Below, in pieces: positions 63,508 through 64,000 of a DNA stretch of 64,000 nt. The translations under genes and the position numbers were made by a program. Positions within the stretch are counted from its first letter, which is position 1. Each line of letters begins with the position of its first letter. This stretch comes from Mycobacteriales bacterium (GTDB lineage Bacteria > Actinomycetota > Actinomycetes > Mycobacteriales > CADCTP01): positions 24,394 to 88,393 of the forward strand of contig DASYKU010000122.1 of the NCBI GenBank assembly GCA_035995165.1. Direction: 5' to 3'. The notes under the pieces are model-generated. The model was not told the origin of the DNA and did not search any database. It saw only the letters and a program-made list of their open reading frames with translations.

Positions 63508-64000
63508 CGCTGACCCTCCACGAGGTCGAGGTAGGTGGCTTCGAGCGATCCGCCGAGCGGCGCGAAGGCGGTGAGCTGGACCCCGGCCGCGACCAGCTCG
63601 CCGAGGAACCGGGCCGCGGCCTCCTCGCCGCCGACCACCTGGACGTCCAGACCCGCGTGCCCGGCCCCGCTCCAGCCCACGCCGATCCCCTCCAGCGCCC
63701 GTTCCAGCGCGGCCGGGTCCAGCGCCCGCAGCCGGTACGTCCGGGCCGCCCGCGCGGCCGGCAGGTCCCCGATCGCGTGCTGCCCGACCGTACGGCCGGC
63801 GCTGACGAACACCACCCGGTCCGCCACCTCCTCCAGGTCGGACAGGATGTGGCTGGAGACCAGCACCGCCCGGCCCTCGCCGGCCAGCCGGCGCAGCAGG
63901 TCACGCAGCTCGACCCGGCTGCGCGGGTCCAGCCCGGACGCGGGCTCGTCCAGCAGCAGCACGGCCGGGTCATGCACCAGTGCCCGGACCAGCCCGAGCC
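63504..64000 (-). CDS. ABC exporter ATPase, C-terminal part
   Basis: The gene runs off the right edge; about 165 C-terminal codons are present. Visible: the end of the signature region LGLVRALVHDPAV, Walker B VLLLDEPASGLDP, and H loop LVSSHILSDLEEVADRV, then a C-terminal regulatory extension. Partner of the permease at 62455. Confidence 0.88.
   Translation of the reverse strand, partial: LGLVRALVHDPAVLLLDEPASGLDPRSRVELRDLLRRLAGEGRAVLVSSHILSDLEEVADRVVFVSAGRTVGQHAIGDLPAARAARTYRLRALDPAALERALEGIGVGWSGAGHAGLDVQVVGGEEAAARFLGELVAAGVQLTAFAPLGGSLEATYLDLVEGQR

Overview
The window comes from a high-GC actinobacterium. Base composition is strongly G+C with GTG starts and GC3-biased codons. Typical actinobacterial markers are present: an S-(hydroxymethyl)mycothiol dehydrogenase (29097-30182), an ANTAR regulator, tRNA-adenosine-deaminase-associated proteins, and the order SRP RNA, dnaX, ybaB, recR. 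The family cannot be fixed from sequence alone; Micromonosporales/Cryptosporangiales/Frankiales-like lineages are plausible. No prophage, insertion sequence, integrase or CRISPR array was seen. This is mostly an ordinary chromosomal segment with paralogue expansion, repeats and gene decay in places.

Layout. 1-3.9 kb: APH-like fragment, NAD kinase, an OmpR-type two-component pair with a tiny lipoprotein, and a STAS protein. 3.9-9.8 kb: MgtC, CtaG, two SDR oxidoreductases, GAF-ANTAR, DUF952 and a MetE-like protein. 9.9-13.4 kb: a four-gene OpuB/OpuC-type osmoprotectant ABC operon. 13.6-20.1 kb: an orphan membrane protein, an HTH_42 protein, YceI, an unknown protein and a large LuxR-type ATPase regulator. 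20.1-22.1 kb: divergent MarR/FUSC exporter pair with a palindromic operator. 22.1-25.7 kb: PPK2, a Rieske oxygenase and a glutamate-cysteine ligase. 25.7-29 kb: DoxX-like protein and two tandem secreted delta-60-type propellers. 29-36 kb: mycothiol dehydrogenase, patatin, Tat-exported protein, acyltransferase, zinc metallopeptidase, prephenate dehydrogenase. 36.5-41.2 kb: CPBP protease, NarL-type two-component pair, a photolyase remnant, two TadA-associated proteins, tadA and tRNA-Ser(CGA). 41.3-50.7 kb: a secreted Cys-loop peptide, DUF4396, methyltransferase, Mrp ATPase, MhuD-like monooxygenase, MFS exporter, SRPBCC/ArsR/AHSA1 set, an HTH plus PP2C-like pair, SDR and DDAH. 50.7-56.7 kb: tRNA-Ser(GGA), SRP RNA, membrane protein, dnaX with a 21-bp tandem repeat, amidase lipoprotein, ybaB, recR. 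56.7-64 kb: a minisatellite, three tandem Asp-box propeller paralogues, leuA with a Leu-rich leader peptide, and an ABC exporter running off the edge.

Regulatory reading. The most useful global signal is a TANNNT hexamer 6 or 7 nt upstream of at least 15 start codons, and at the same distance from both tRNA 5' ends and the SRP RNA. This indicates widespread leaderless transcription and fixes several start codons. Other sites found by reading are the MarR palindrome, a perfect 13-nt inverted repeat upstream of the DoxX gene, GTTAC repeats before the ArsR operon, and a candidate leu attenuator.

No clear-cut new defence or biosynthetic system was found. The best candidates for undescribed biology are the HTH/PP2C-like pair (47043-48667), the three tandem Asp-box proteins, the 36-residue secreted Cys-loop peptide, and the repeat-expanded DnaX linker.
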